From Beijerinckiaceae bacterium (GTDB lineage Bacteria > Pseudomonadota > Alphaproteobacteria > Rhizobiales > Beijerinckiaceae): a DNA stretch of 64,000 nt. Below, piece after piece: positions 39,518 through 48,609 of this stretch. The position numbers and the translations under genes are program-made. Position 1 is the first letter of the stretch. Each line of letters begins with the position of its first letter. The notes below the pieces were generated by a model that was not told the DNA's origin, searched no databases, and saw nothing but the letters and a program-made list of their open reading frames with translations. The DNA lies in the NCBI GenBank assembly GCA_019745195.1, contig JAIETL010000004.1:62001-126000 (forward strand), given 5' to 3'.

Positions 39518-40535
39518 GGCTGCCCCATGAGGCGGGTGCTGTGGCGCGCATGACCGCCAATTCGAGCTCCGGCACGATCGCGCCCGTCAGGGCGAGTTCC
39601 AGCGAAGGCTCGACGCCTGAACTGTGGCGCTCGCTTTGCTGCAGCGCGATGACCGCCCAGCGCAGATGGGCCATCACCTCCCAATAGCGCACGGCGTCGT
39701 CATCGACCCGAATGCCGCTCTCATCCGCATAACCCTGGTAGAGGTCGCCACGCGCACCGATCCCGCCCGCTTCGAGATCGACCCGGCCGAAGCGCCAGCA
39801 GGCGGCGCAGAACCAGCCGAGATCGGCATGGGGGTCGCCCCAATCGGCGAACTCCCAATCGAGGATCGCCGTCAGCCCGGCGCGGTCGAGCATATAGTTT
39901 CCCGTCCGGAAATCGCGATGCGTCAGCGTGATCCGCGACGGTGGCGGCGCGCAGGTTTCGGCCCAGCGCAGACCCCATTCGAGCGCCGGCCGCGCGCGGC
40001 CCAAACGGTCCAGCCCGGCCCGCATCCGCGCGACCTCCGCCAGCGCGGGATCGGCCGGGGCGGCGCCGAGGCAGGCCAGGTCCGGCGCGCCCGGCGCGAG
40101 GGCGTGGATGCGTGCGAGTTCGCGCCCCAGCCTGCGCGTCAGCGCAACCCGATCGCCGCCAAGCGATGGGTCGCGGACGACACGCGGCCCCAGCGCCACG
40201 CCCTCGGCTTTCGCCATCAGCGCAAACGGGCTGCCGAAGACGGCCTCGTCGTCGCAGAAGACGATCGGCTCGGGGACGGCGACGCCGGCAGCGAAAGCCG
40301 CACGCAGGATCGCGAATTCCTCGGCGCGGGAACGGCTTTCGCCAATGCGGGCCGGCGCATCGCGGCGCAGGACGAAGCCGCGGGATACGCCATCGAGCTG
40401 CGCCGCGATCAGCCAGTTCTCCTGGATCGCGCCGCCTTTCAGCCGGGTCATCGCCGCGATGCTGCAGCGCGCCGCGCCGAGGGTCGCGCCGAGCCAGCGC
40501 GCCAGCGCCTCGATCTCCAGCGTCTGCGTCATCAT
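39507..40535 (-). CDS. APH/ACAD10-type phosphotransferase family protein
   Basis: A 342-residue kinase-fold protein of the aminoglycoside-phosphotransferase/ACAD10-11 type. The nucleotide part has GGAIQENWLI (about 29-38) and the FVLRRD lysine-site strand; the catalytic loop is LTHRDFRTGNYML, and the metal-binding segment is DWEFADWGDPHADLGW. Relatives phosphorylate 4-hydroxyacyl-CoA or related groups before dehydration, and often stand beside acyl-CoA ligases as here. The start codon overlaps the stop of the ligase gene (ATGA at 40532-40535). It is not an antibiotic-resistance gene as far as can be seen. Confidence 0.85.
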   Translation of the reverse strand: MMTQTLEIEALARWLGATLGAARCSIAAMTRLKGGAIQENWLIAAQLDGVSRGFVLRRDAPARIGESRSRAEEFAILRAAFAAGVAVPEPIVFCDDEAVFGSPFALMAKAEGVALGPRVVRDPSLGGDRVALTRRLGRELARIHALAPGAPDLACLGAAPADPALAEVARMRAGLDRLGRARPALEWGLRWAETCAPPPSRITLTHRDFRTGNYMLDRAGLTAILDWEFADWGDPHADLGWFCAACWRFGRVDLEAGGIGARGDLYQGYADESGIRVDDDAVRYWEVMAHLRWAVIALQQSERHSSGVEPSLELALTGAIVPELELAVMRATAPASWGSHVG

Positions 40536-42187
40536 TGGCGCTGGACGTCGCTCTGGAATGCGCGGGCCCGTTCGCGCAGCATGAACTTCTGGACCTTCCC
40601 GGTCGAGGTCTTCGGCAAGGGCCCGAAGATGACCGATCTGGGAGCCTTGAAATGCGCGAGGTGCTGGCGGCAGAACGCGATGATCGCGGCCTCGTCGGCC
40701 TCGGCGCCTTCGCGCAGCGCAACGAAGGCGCATGGCGTCTCGCCCCATTTCTCGTCTGGCCGCGCTACGACCGCCGCCTCCATCACGCCCGGGTGGCGAT
40801 AGAGCACGTCCTCGATCTCGATCGTCGAGATGTTCTCGCCGCCCGAGATGATGATGTCCTTGGAGCGATCCTTGAGCTGGATGTAGCCGTCCGGGTGCAT
40901 CACGCCGAGATCGCCGGTGTGGAACCAGCCGCCGGCGAAAGCCTCAGCCGTCGCCGCCTCATTCTTCAGGTAACCGCGCATGATCGTGTTGGAGCGTTTG
41001 ACCACCTCGCCGAGATGGACGCCGTCGGCCGCGACGTCGCGCATCGTCACCGGGTCGACGACGCGGATGTCCTCGACCGTCGGATAGGGCACGCCCTGGC
41101 GCGCCTTCATCGCCGCCTTGTCGATGAGAGACAGCTCGTCCCATTCCGGCTGCCACTCACAGATCGTCGAGGGGCCGAACACCTCGGTGAGGCCATAAAC
41201 GTGCAGCACCTCGAAACCGAGCCGCTCGATCTTCTCGATCACGGCCGGCGGCGGCGCGGAGGCGGCCGTCATCAGATGGACCGGGCGGGACGGGGTCCTG
41301 ATCTCGCCCTCGCGCGCGTTGACCAGCGTGTTCATGACCACAGGCGCGCCGCACATATGCGTGACGCCATGGTCGACGATCGCCTCGAAGATCGCCTTCG
41401 CCTCGACCTTGCGCAGGCACACCTGCGTGCCGCCCATGAGCGGGATCGTCCAGGGGAAGCACCAGCCCAGCGAATGGAAGATTGGCAGCGTCCAGAGCAG
41501 AACGGGATGCTTCGGCATCGCCCAGGCGGCGATGTTCGACAGGCTGTTCAGATAGGCGCCGCGATGGTGATAGACGACGCCCTTGGGATCGCCCGTGGTG
41601 CCCGAGGTGTAGCTCAGGATCAGCGCTTGCCACTCGTCGGCTGGGCCTTCGAGCGCACAGTCAGGGTCGCCCTCGGCCAGCAACGCCTCGTATTCGATCG
41701 ACCCGATCCTCTCGCCGCCCATGGCGAGGTCGTCGATATCGACGACCTCGATCTCGCGGCCGAGCCCGGAGATCGCGGTCGCGACCACGCCCGAGAACTC
41801 CCGGTCGACCAGGATGAGCTTCGCCTCGCCATGCCCGAGGATGAAGCGGATCGTGGCGGCGTCGAGCCTGATGTTGAGCGGGTTCAGAACCGCGCCGATG
41901 CCGGGCACAGCGTAGTGAGCCTCGATCATGGCGGGGATGTTGGGGGCCATGATCGCGACAGTATCGCCGCGCCCGACGCCGCGGCGCGACAGGGCCGAGG
42001 CGAGCCGCCGGCAGCGCTGCTCGAACTCCGCATAGGCGTAGCGCCGGTCGCCATGGATCACCGCGACCCGCCCGGGAAACACTCGCGCGGCGCGACGGAG
42101 GACGCTGACCGGCGACAGCGGCACGTAATTGGCCGGGTTCCTGTCGAGGCCGACCTCGAAGATGCCGTCGTTCGGAGATGTCGACAT
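40532..42187 (-). CDS. acyl-CoA synthetase (AMP-forming)
   Basis: A 551-residue AMP-binding ligase. Motifs: LSYTSGTTGDPKGVVYHHRG (P-loop, about 191-210), HVYGLTEVFGP, WFHTGDLGVMHPDGYI, KDRSKDIIISGGENIST, and the catalytic lysine in PKTSTGKVQKF near the C-terminus. It is closest to medium-chain or aromatic acid CoA ligases. With the enoyl-CoA hydratase and the TRAP receptor in the same orientation, it would activate an imported carboxylic acid as its CoA ester. The gene is followed by the overlapping phosphotransferase gene. Confidence 0.92.
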   Translation of the reverse strand: MSTSPNDGIFEVGLDRNPANYVPLSPVSVLRRAARVFPGRVAVIHGDRRYAYAEFEQRCRRLASALSRRGVGRGDTVAIMAPNIPAMIEAHYAVPGIGAVLNPLNIRLDAATIRFILGHGEAKLILVDREFSGVVATAISGLGREIEVVDIDDLAMGGERIGSIEYEALLAEGDPDCALEGPADEWQALILSYTSGTTGDPKGVVYHHRGAYLNSLSNIAAWAMPKHPVLLWTLPIFHSLGWCFPWTIPLMGGTQVCLRKVEAKAIFEAIVDHGVTHMCGAPVVMNTLVNAREGEIRTPSRPVHLMTAASAPPPAVIEKIERLGFEVLHVYGLTEVFGPSTICEWQPEWDELSLIDKAAMKARQGVPYPTVEDIRVVDPVTMRDVAADGVHLGEVVKRSNTIMRGYLKNEAATAEAFAGGWFHTGDLGVMHPDGYIQLKDRSKDIIISGGENISTIEIEDVLYRHPGVMEAAVVARPDEKWGETPCAFVALREGAEADEAAIIAFCRQHLAHFKAPRSVIFGPLPKTSTGKVQKFMLRERARAFQSDVQRQ

Positions 42188-42245
42188 CCCGCCTGTCCTC
42201 CCGTGCCGGACGCTCGTTCTCGCGCTCGTCGATCCCGTGCCGGAC

Positions 42246-43370
42246 TCAGCTGCGACGCAGCAGGCGCGTCATCGTGGCATCGTAGTTCAGCTCCGAAATC
42301 TGCCACCAGAAATACTGGTCCTTGAGGGCGGCGTTGTAGGACTCGTGAACCTTGCGGAAAGAGGCGTTCTTGGCTGCGAGATCGGCCCAGACGGTATGGG
42401 CGGCCTTCGACAATTCGTCGATTACGTCGTTGGGCAGAAACTTGATCTGCGCCCCCTGCCCGACGATCCGGCGCAGGGCCTTGGGGTTCTCGGCGTCGTA
42501 TTTCGTCTGCATGAACTCGCCGGCCTGCGCGGCCGCCGCCCGCAGCGCGGCCTGGTAGGATTTCGGCAATCCGTCCCATTTCTCGCGGTTGACGAACATG
42601 TGGACGGCGACGCCGGCGTCGTTCCAGCCCGGCCAGTAGTAGAACGGCGCGACGCGCACGAAGCCGAGCTTCTCGTCGTCGATCGGCGAGGTGAACTTGG
42701 TTCCGTCGATCGAGCCGCGCTCCAGCGCCCCGTAGATATCGCCCGGCGCGATTTGCTGCGCGACGCCGCCCGCGGCCGAAAAGACCTGCCCCGCGAGTCC
42801 GGCGATGCGCATCTTCAGGCCCCGGAAATCCGCCATGGATTTGATCTCCTTGCGGAACCAGCCGGCGGCCTGGGCGCCGGTGTTGCCGGCGAAGAGCGCA
42901 TGGATGTTCTGCGTCTTGTAGAACTCGTCGAGGAGTTCGTTGCCGCCGCCATTGACCAGCCAGGCGGCGTGCCCGCGCACGTTCATTCCGAAAGGCAGCC
43001 CGCAGGCGAGTGCGTAGGTCGGGTCCTTGCCGATGTAATAGAACGACGCCGTCTGGCCGATCTCGATCGTCCCGGCCGAGACCGCGTCGGCGATGGCGAG
43101 CGGAGGCACGATCTCGCCTGGCCCGAACCACTGGATCTCGAAGCGACCGTCCGTGATCTCCCGCACCGCATTGATGAAGACCTGAGCCGAGCCATGGAGC
43201 GCCTCCAGATTCCGCCCGAAGGTCGATGGCATGCGCCAGCGGATCGCCGGCGCACTCTGGGCGATGGCGGGAGCCGCGATCAGGGTGGCGGCGCCTGCAA
43301 GGCCGGCGGTCAGAACGGAGCGTCGGGCGACAGCGCCCTTGGCCGCTCCGGCAGGACGAGACTTCGACAT
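42246..43370 (-). CDS. TRAP transporter solute receptor without linked permease
   Basis: A 374-residue periplasmic receptor with a Tat-like leader (VARRSVLTAGLAGAATL, cleavage near AIAQ). DctP-fold features include FEIQWFGPGEIVPPL, YYIGKDPTYALACGLPFGM, MADFRGLKMRIAGLAG (ligand arginine) and YGALERGSIDGTKFT. The type occurs with aromatic or keto-acid substrates that bind as carboxylates. No DctQM genes lie near, so it must use permeases encoded elsewhere, perhaps those at 28974-30856. The start at 43370 begins the signal peptide; an upstream ATG at 43502 is not supported. Confidence 0.88.
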   Translation of the reverse strand: MSKSRPAGAAKGAVARRSVLTAGLAGAATLIAAPAIAQSAPAIRWRMPSTFGRNLEALHGSAQVFINAVREITDGRFEIQWFGPGEIVPPLAIADAVSAGTIEIGQTASFYYIGKDPTYALACGLPFGMNVRGHAAWLVNGGGNELLDEFYKTQNIHALFAGNTGAQAAGWFRKEIKSMADFRGLKMRIAGLAGQVFSAAGGVAQQIAPGDIYGALERGSIDGTKFTSPIDDEKLGFVRVAPFYYWPGWNDAGVAVHMFVNREKWDGLPKSYQAALRAAAAQAGEFMQTKYDAENPKALRRIVGQGAQIKFLPNDVIDELSKAAHTVWADLAAKNASFRKVHESYNAALKDQYFWWQISELNYDATMTRLLRRS

Positions 43371-43513
43371 GATGGTTCCCTCCCAGGAATGACCGGCCCG
43401 CTCTGGATCGCGGTTGCCGGCAGGCGCAGGCGCAGGCGCAGAGAAGGCCAGGAATCCGACGCAGGCAGAGCGCGGCGTCGCCGTCGCGCTCCTCGATCGC
43501 ATTGACGCTGTCG

Positions 43514-44395
43514 TCAGCCGGCCCAGAAGTCGCGGCCGAGATTGCGCCGCGCATCCATCAGCGGGGTCTTTTCGCGGAAGGCGTCGAGGCCCGCGCCCTT
43601 GTCCGCGTCGGGCACATCGGCCCAGCCGTTGACGCTCGCCGTCCAGGCGCAGGAGAGCGCCTCGAAGGCCTGAGCGGTGTAGAGATCGGTCTCGACGTTC
43701 TTGTTGATGATGAATTTGAGCTGGCGCAGCGTCTGCTGGCTCTTTGCGCGCAGCAGGGTGAGCAGCTTCTCGACCTCGGCGTCGAGCCCGTCATTGGCGA
43801 CCAGGCGGTTCCAGAGGCCCCATTCGACAGCCTTGCGCGCCGGCTGGATGGCAGCGAGCAGGTTGATTTCCTTGGTGCGGCGGCGGTTGATGAAGCGCGA
43901 CATCCGGGTGGTGCCGCCCCAGCCTGGCGTGATGCCCCAGTCCACCTCGGGCATGCCCCACTTCGCCCGCTCGGTCGCGATCACGAAGTCGCAGCACATG
44001 GTCAGTTCGAGGCCGCCGCCGACGGCGTAGCCGTCGACCGCCGCGATCGTCATCTTGTCGAGTTCCTCCAGCGCATAGGCCATCCACTGATAGTAGCGTA
44101 CGCGGTGGAAATACTCGTTCGAGTCGCCCCACTCGCCGCGCGACATCTCCTTGAGATCGTCGCCGGCGCAGAAGTTTCCGCCCGCGCCCTTGATGACGAG
44201 GAACTTGATCGTCTTCGAGCGGCGGACATGGTCGAAGATCGAAACCAGCTCGTCCGAAAGCCGCAGCGACAGGCAGTTGACCACGCTGGGCCGGTTCAGC
44301 GTGAGAACGCCGACATCGCCCTGCTCCTCGAAGATCGAGTGCTGCAGATCGGTCGGCTCCATCGGTTTCACCGGAACGGCGAAGGGGGCGTTCAT
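43514..44395 (-). CDS. enoyl-CoA hydratase/isomerase-family protein
   Basis: A 293-residue crotonase-fold enzyme. The oxyanion-hole segments are GAGGNFCAGDDLKEM (about 70-84) and DGYAVGGGLELTMCCD (about 121-136). The two catalytic glutamates are kept, one in GGGLEL and one in GMPEVDWGITPG, so a true hydratase or hydratase-lyase reaction is likely. It may act on an unsaturated or aromatic acyl-CoA such as a hydroxycinnamoyl-CoA, made by the ligase in the same operon. It is the first gene of the leftward operon and divergent from the tandem-HxlR regulator. Confidence 0.9.
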   Translation of the reverse strand: MNAPFAVPVKPMEPTDLQHSIFEEQGDVGVLTLNRPSVVNCLSLRLSDELVSIFDHVRRSKTIKFLVIKGAGGNFCAGDDLKEMSRGEWGDSNEYFHRVRYYQWMAYALEELDKMTIAAVDGYAVGGGLELTMCCDFVIATERAKWGMPEVDWGITPGWGGTTRMSRFINRRRTKEINLLAAIQPARKAVEWGLWNRLVANDGLDAEVEKLLTLLRAKSQQTLRQLKFIINKNVETDLYTAQAFEALSCAWTASVNGWADVPDADKGAGLDAFREKTPLMDARRNLGRDFWAG

Positions 44396-44459
44396 GGCCG
44401 GTTTCCTCTCTTCGGATCGAGACCCGCGCCCGGTTGGGGCTCCTGCGGCTCGCTAGTTG

Positions 44460-44527
44460 GTTTCGTAACGCTACGGACTTGAACATAGTCAGTTTCACAA
44501 CGCAACTGAAAAGTTGCGATACGAAAC
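44460..44527. promoter_or_regulatory. three-copy operator of the tandem-HxlR regulator
   Basis: Two direct copies, GTTTCGTAACGCTAC (44460-44474) and GTTTCACAACGCAAC (44492-44506), match at 12 of 15 bases and start 32 bases apart. A third copy lies inverted at 44513-44527 (GTTTCGTATCGCAAC on the minus strand), matching copy one at 13 of 15. Copies two and three face each other around a CGCAACT-GAAA-AGTTGCG hairpin core. The array fills the divergent promoter between the hydratase operon and the regulator gene. Confidence 0.7.
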
Positions 44528-44548
44528 ACGCGGCCCTATTGTCGCGGG

Positions 44549-45541
44549 ATGAACACGCTCGATGCGTCTGCCCCAGTCCCGCCCGCGCTTCTGCGCGAGC
44601 GCGCCGCATCATCCGTGATCCGCGCGCTCGACGTGCTTTCGGACCCATGGTCCTTCCTGATCCTGCGCGAGGCTTTTTTCGGCGTGCGCCGCTTCGAGGC
44701 GCTGCGCGTCAATCTCAGGATCGCCCGCAACATCCTGACCGAGCGGCTGGGCCGGCTTGTCGCGGAGGGCGTGCTCGAGCGGCGGCTCTACGAGGAGCGT
44801 CCCCCCCGCCACGAGTACCGCCTCACCGAGGCCGGGCGGGACTTCTACCCGGCGATCGTCGCGCTGATGTCCTGGGGAGACCGCTGGCGGCCGCTGGATG
44901 ACGGGCCGCCTCTGACGCTTTTGCATATCGATGACGGCTCTATCGTCGAGCCGGTCGTCATCTGCTCGTCTTGTGCGAGCCCAATCTCGCCCTTCGACGT
45001 CGTGCTGGAGGCTGGACCCGGCGCAGGCACGGAGATCGACTTCGTCACGCCCGCGACGCGCCGGCGCGGCGACGACGAAGCCTGGCTGCGTGGCCGCCCC
45101 TGCTCGGTGGCGCGCGCGCTCCACGCGATCGGCGACCGCTGGAGCTTCCGCATCCTGCGCCAGAGTTTCTTCGGCGCGAAGCGCTTCGAGACGTTCCAGC
45201 AATCGCTCGGCATCGCCCGCAACATTCTCAGCGAGCGGCTGACGCGACTGGTCGGCGAAGGCATCCTGGAACGACGCCGCTATAAGGAGCGCCCGGAACG
45301 CTTTGAATATCTTCTCTCGCCGGCCGGGCTTGCGCTTTATCCAAGCTTTCTGCTGCTGATGGCCTGGGGCGACCGTTGGCGGATGAGCGAGACCGGGCCG
45401 CCGCTGCTGATCCGTCACCAGCGTTGCGGGGCGACCGTCCAGCCGCGACTGATCTGCGCGCGCCGGAAGACCGGGATCGTCGTGAATGCGGTTACCTACC
45501 GGATGAATTACCGCTATGCCCCAGCCGATGAACGGGCATAA
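44549..45541 (+). CDS. tandem HxlR-type transcriptional regulator
   Basis: A 330-residue protein with two complete HxlR winged-helix units. Unit one (about 20-115) has VLSDPWSFLILREAFFGVRR and LRIARNILTERLGRLVAEGV; unit two (about 188-285) has IGDRWSFRILRQSFFGAKRF and LGIARNILSERLTRLVGEGI. Each is followed by a small domain with a CSSC or RCGA-type cysteine patch. Most HxlR proteins are ~120 residues and dimerise, so this fusion would act as a built-in dimer. The cysteines suggest redox, aldehyde or metal sensing. The repeat array upstream (44460-44527) is its probable operator. The DMT transporter gene follows after 6 bases. Confidence 0.9.
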   Translation: MNTLDASAPVPPALLRERAASSVIRALDVLSDPWSFLILREAFFGVRRFEALRVNLRIARNILTERLGRLVAEGVLERRLYEERPPRHEYRLTEAGRDFYPAIVALMSWGDRWRPLDDGPPLTLLHIDDGSIVEPVVICSSCASPISPFDVVLEAGPGAGTEIDFVTPATRRRGDDEAWLRGRPCSVARALHAIGDRWSFRILRQSFFGAKRFETFQQSLGIARNILSERLTRLVGEGILERRRYKERPERFEYLLSPAGLALYPSFLLLMAWGDRWRMSETGPPLLIRHQRCGATVQPRLICARRKTGIVVNAVTYRMNYRYAPADERA

Positions 45542-45547
45542 CGGATC

Positions 45548-46417
45548 ATGACGCAAAGCGGACGCGGCGGCATCGGCCTGATGGTCGCCGCGATGGTGGT
45601 CTTCGGCGCGCAGGACGCGCTCTCGCGCCTGCTTGCCGCTGAGTACGGCATCATCCTGATCCTGACGATCCGATTCTGGTTTTTCGCCCTGTTCGTGCTG
45701 GCGCTCAGCGCGCGCAACGAGGGGGGCCTGCTGGCCGTCGCCGCGACGCGTCGTCCGATCCTCCAGGTCCTGCGCGGGGTGACGCTCGTCGCGCAACTCG
45801 TCCTGCTGATCGAGGGATTCGTCCGGATCGGCCTCGTCGAGAGCCACGCGATCTTTGCCTGCTACCCGCTGATCGTCGCGGTCTTGGCGGCGCTCGTGCT
45901 GGGGGAGCGGGTGCCCGCCGGTCGCTGGCTCGCCATCGCGGCGGGAGCCATGGGCGTGCTCGTCATCCTACGGCCTGGGGCCGGCGTGTTCACTCCATCT
46001 GCGCTCATCGTTCTCGGGGCCGCGAGCATCTTTGCGACCTATTCGGTCCTGACGCGGCTCGTGGCGCGCCATGACAGCCCGCAGACGAGCTTCTTCTATA
46101 CCGGCGTGGTGCCGGGGCTGCTGCTGAGCATAGCCGCTCCCTTCGTCTGGCGACCGCTGGCTGTCGGTGATTGGGGCTGGATGGCGCTGCTCTGCGCCTC
46201 CGGCGCGCTTGGTCATTTCCTGCTGATCCGCGCCTATCAGCGCACGCAGGCGAGCCTGCTTCAGCCTTTCGCCTATCTCCAGCTCGTCACGGCGGCCTCG
46301 CTCGGCGTCGCGGTCTTCGGCGAGGCGCTGTCCTGGACGACGCTTCTGGGCTCGGTGATGGTCGTCCTAGCCGGGCTGTCGAACCTCTGGATCGAGCGAC
46401 GACGCGTCCCGGGCTGA
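45548..46417 (+). CDS. EamA/DMT-family transporter
   Basis: A 289-residue protein with ten membrane helices in two EamA repeats (about 5-140 and 150-285). Typical elements are GAQDALSRLLAAEYG near the start, HAIFACYPLIVAVLAALVLGERVPAGRWLAI in repeat one, and FAYLQLVTAASLGVAVFGEALSW in repeat two. It probably exports a small metabolite or amino acid. Its tight spacing to the tandem-HxlR gene implies co-transcription and common regulation. Confidence 0.9.
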   Translation: MTQSGRGGIGLMVAAMVVFGAQDALSRLLAAEYGIILILTIRFWFFALFVLALSARNEGGLLAVAATRRPILQVLRGVTLVAQLVLLIEGFVRIGLVESHAIFACYPLIVAVLAALVLGERVPAGRWLAIAAGAMGVLVILRPGAGVFTPSALIVLGAASIFATYSVLTRLVARHDSPQTSFFYTGVVPGLLLSIAAPFVWRPLAVGDWGWMALLCASGALGHFLLIRAYQRTQASLLQPFAYLQLVTAASLGVAVFGEALSWTTLLGSVMVVLAGLSNLWIERRRVPG

Positions 46418-46553
46418 ACCTTCGCTGCAAAATCGCCGACCTCCGGCCAGCGCGGGTAGCGGGGTAAGAGCAGCGGCTGGCCGTCCGTGTGCCCTCCCGC
46501 ACGCGCGCAACGCTTTCGGGCGTCAGGTCGCGCGCCCGCAGGCGGAGTGCCGG

Positions 46554-47000
46554 TCAGCTGGGGCGCGAGATGTTGTCGACGCCCTGAAGAGCGCCGGCGA
46601 GTTCGATCGCAGCCGAGATCGAAAGTCGCGTCCAGTCCATCTGTCCGACGAAGCCATGGTCGCGAAAGATATGGTCTTGCCGGGGCGAGCGAAGATACCC
46701 GTCCATCCACCAAGAGCCGAAGCGTCGTTTGGCGACGCGTTGCGATCCGATGATCCTGACATCGCGATGTCGCGGGTCTCTCTCGATCCGAACATATGTC
46801 GCCAGCACGGCCAATTGGTCGCCCTCGAGAATCTGTACGAAGGCCGCTCCATCGAAGATCAGATAACCGGTGATTCCCGAGCGAGCGTTGTTGCGACGGG
46901 ACGCATCGAGGATCTCGCGCAGAGTCTGCATCGGGTCGTCGATCTTCGATGCGCTTAGCGCCGATGCATAGGCCAGCTGAAAGATAAGCGGCTCGGACAT
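46554..47000 (-). CDS. short BLUF-domain blue-light photoreceptor
   Basis: A 148-residue single-domain BLUF protein. The flavin-contacting residues are present: Tyr11 (QLAYAS), Asn38 (RNNARSG), Gln56 (FVQILEGD), and the W/M region RFGSWWMD near 94-100. The C-terminal cap of about 40 residues has no output domain, so it must act on a separate partner, as short BLUF proteins usually do. The start at 47000 is preferred because it begins at the BLUF strand; an ATG at 47048 adds a basic leader. No GGDEF or EAL gene is adjacent; the nearest cyclase in the window is at 4485-5756. Confidence 0.9.
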   Translation of the reverse strand: MSEPLIFQLAYASALSASKIDDPMQTLREILDASRRNNARSGITGYLIFDGAAFVQILEGDQLAVLATYVRIERDPRHRDVRIIGSQRVAKRRFGSWWMDGYLRSPRQDHIFRDHGFVGQMDWTRLSISAAIELAGALQGVDNISRPS

Positions 47001-47256
47001 CGATTCATCGGGCTTCGCATAGACGGGCCGACGGCAGCGCTCCCGCAAGGCCTCGTGCTCAGGCGACCCTCGATCCGACGGGTCGGAAGCATGTCAATTT
47101 TGCCATCTGCGATCAAGCGCCGGACATGTGCTGCAACGGCCGCTCGGACGGTCCATCCGTGCTCAAACGCCCGACGGAACCCTCCTGCCTTGCAACCCAT
47201 AAGGAGGTCGCGCTTCCGGGCTGACGCTTCGGTCCGACGCGCGACGGGGCGACCCG

Positions 47257-48609
47257 CTATCGCGTCATCAGCGAGTACATCAGCATGCCGTTCATCGACA
47301 GCAGAACCGCAACGATCGCCGCAACGATCGCCAGATGCCACCCCCTGACCCTCATCTCGCCCATGATCCGTTCGGATCGGCAGATCGACAGGAGAGGCAC
47401 CAGCGCGAAGGGGAGTTGGAGCGCCAGAATGACCTGGGTGGCGACCAGAAGCGCGCCCGCCTTGTCATTGCCCTGATGCAGCAGGAAGGCGCTTGCCGGC
47501 ACGATGGCGACCAGCCTGGTCGAGAGCCGCCTTGCCCAGGCGGGTATGCGCCAGCGGAGGAAGCCTTCCATGACGACCTGGCCGGCCATCGTCGCGGTAA
47601 AGCTCGAACTGAGCCCGCAGCACAGCAGGGCGACGGCGAACAGGGTGGGGGCCAGCGGCGACATCAGGGTCAGCGCGAGCGTGGCATGGATGTCCTCGAG
47701 GCTGAGCGCCGCCGGGGCCGCGCCCTGCCGATGCAGCGCAGCCGCTGCCAGGATGAGCAGCGAAGCGTTCACGAGCAGCGCGAAGCCGAGCGCAATCACC
47801 ACGTCGATGGTGGCGAAGCGCAGGGCCTCCCGCTTCTCCGCGATCTGCGTGCCATAGGCCCGGGTCTGGACGATGGCCGAATGCAGATACAGGTTGTGCG
47901 GCATGATCGTCGCCCCGACGATGCCCATGGCGAGGTAGAGCATTTCGGGATTGGCGTGGAGCGGCGGAGCGCTCGCGAGCGCCTCGAAAGCCTGGCTCCA
48001 GTTGGGCGCTGCGAGCACGATCTGGTAGCCGAGACTGAACGCGACCACGATCATCAAGGAGATGATGAAGGCTTCGATCCAGCGAAAGCCCTTGCTCTGG
48101 AGCCACAGGACGACCAGCACGTCGAGCGCGGTGAGAACGACCCCGACGTCGAAAGGGAGGCGGAACAGCAGGTTCAGCGCGATCGCGGTTCCGAGAATTT
48201 CGGCGACGTCGGTCGCGCAGATCGCGATTTCGGCGGTGATCCAGAGCCCGAAGGAGGTGCGTTTGCCGTAGTGGCTCCGGCAGGCCTGCGCCAGATCCTC
48301 TCCCGTCGCGATGGCGAGCCTCGCGCACAGCGACTGCACGAAGATCGCCATGATGCTCGAGACGACGACGACCGACAGCAGGACATAGCCGAACTTGATG
48401 CCGCTGCCGAGCGCTGTGGCCCAGTTGCCGGGATCCATATATCCCACTGCAACGAGATAGCCTGGTCCCAGAAACGCAACGAAACGTCGCGTCCAGAGGC
48501 CATTTTGGGGGACGTGAATAGTCCGGTATACTTCGACAAGTGAATGCTGATTGTCGGGAATAGCGGCCGATGACGGGATATCGGAACTCTGAGATGCGGG
48601 ATGGTTCAT
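47257..48609 (-). CDS. mntH: Nramp-family divalent metal transporter
   Basis: A 450-residue Nramp protein with eleven membrane segments. The metal-binding DPGN motif is in GYMDPGNWATALGSG (about residues 58-72), and the second half-site in GATIMPHNLYLHSAI carries the family MPHNLYLH signature. It imports Mn(II) with protons and may supply the dimanganese enzyme SoxB. The ATG at 48609 is preferred; the frame extends upstream without resemblance. The upstream 178-bp gap should contain a MntR/Mur-type operator, but I did not identify one. Confidence 0.92.
   Translation of the reverse strand: MNHPASQSSDIPSSAAIPDNQHSLVEVYRTIHVPQNGLWTRRFVAFLGPGYLVAVGYMDPGNWATALGSGIKFGYVLLSVVVVSSIMAIFVQSLCARLAIATGEDLAQACRSHYGKRTSFGLWITAEIAICATDVAEILGTAIALNLLFRLPFDVGVVLTALDVLVVLWLQSKGFRWIEAFIISLMIVVAFSLGYQIVLAAPNWSQAFEALASAPPLHANPEMLYLAMGIVGATIMPHNLYLHSAIVQTRAYGTQIAEKREALRFATIDVVIALGFALLVNASLLILAAAALHRQGAAPAALSLEDIHATLALTLMSPLAPTLFAVALLCCGLSSSFTATMAGQVVMEGFLRWRIPAWARRLSTRLVAIVPASAFLLHQGNDKAGALLVATQVILALQLPFALVPLLSICRSERIMGEMRVRGWHLAIVAAIVAVLLSMNGMLMYSLMTR

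Noticed and set aside
39507-40535. Aminoglycoside resistance function for the phosphotransferase
   Set aside because: The APH-like fold is shared with ACAD10/11-type kinases, and the operon context (CoA ligase, DUF6285) points to acyl metabolism.
46955-47341. A 128-codon minus-strand frame between the BLUF and mntH genes
   Set aside because: It overlaps both neighbours, has no convincing ribosome-binding site and no recognised domain. A stretch like VRAAVAAHVRRLIADGKID could be a gene remnant but is too weak to call.
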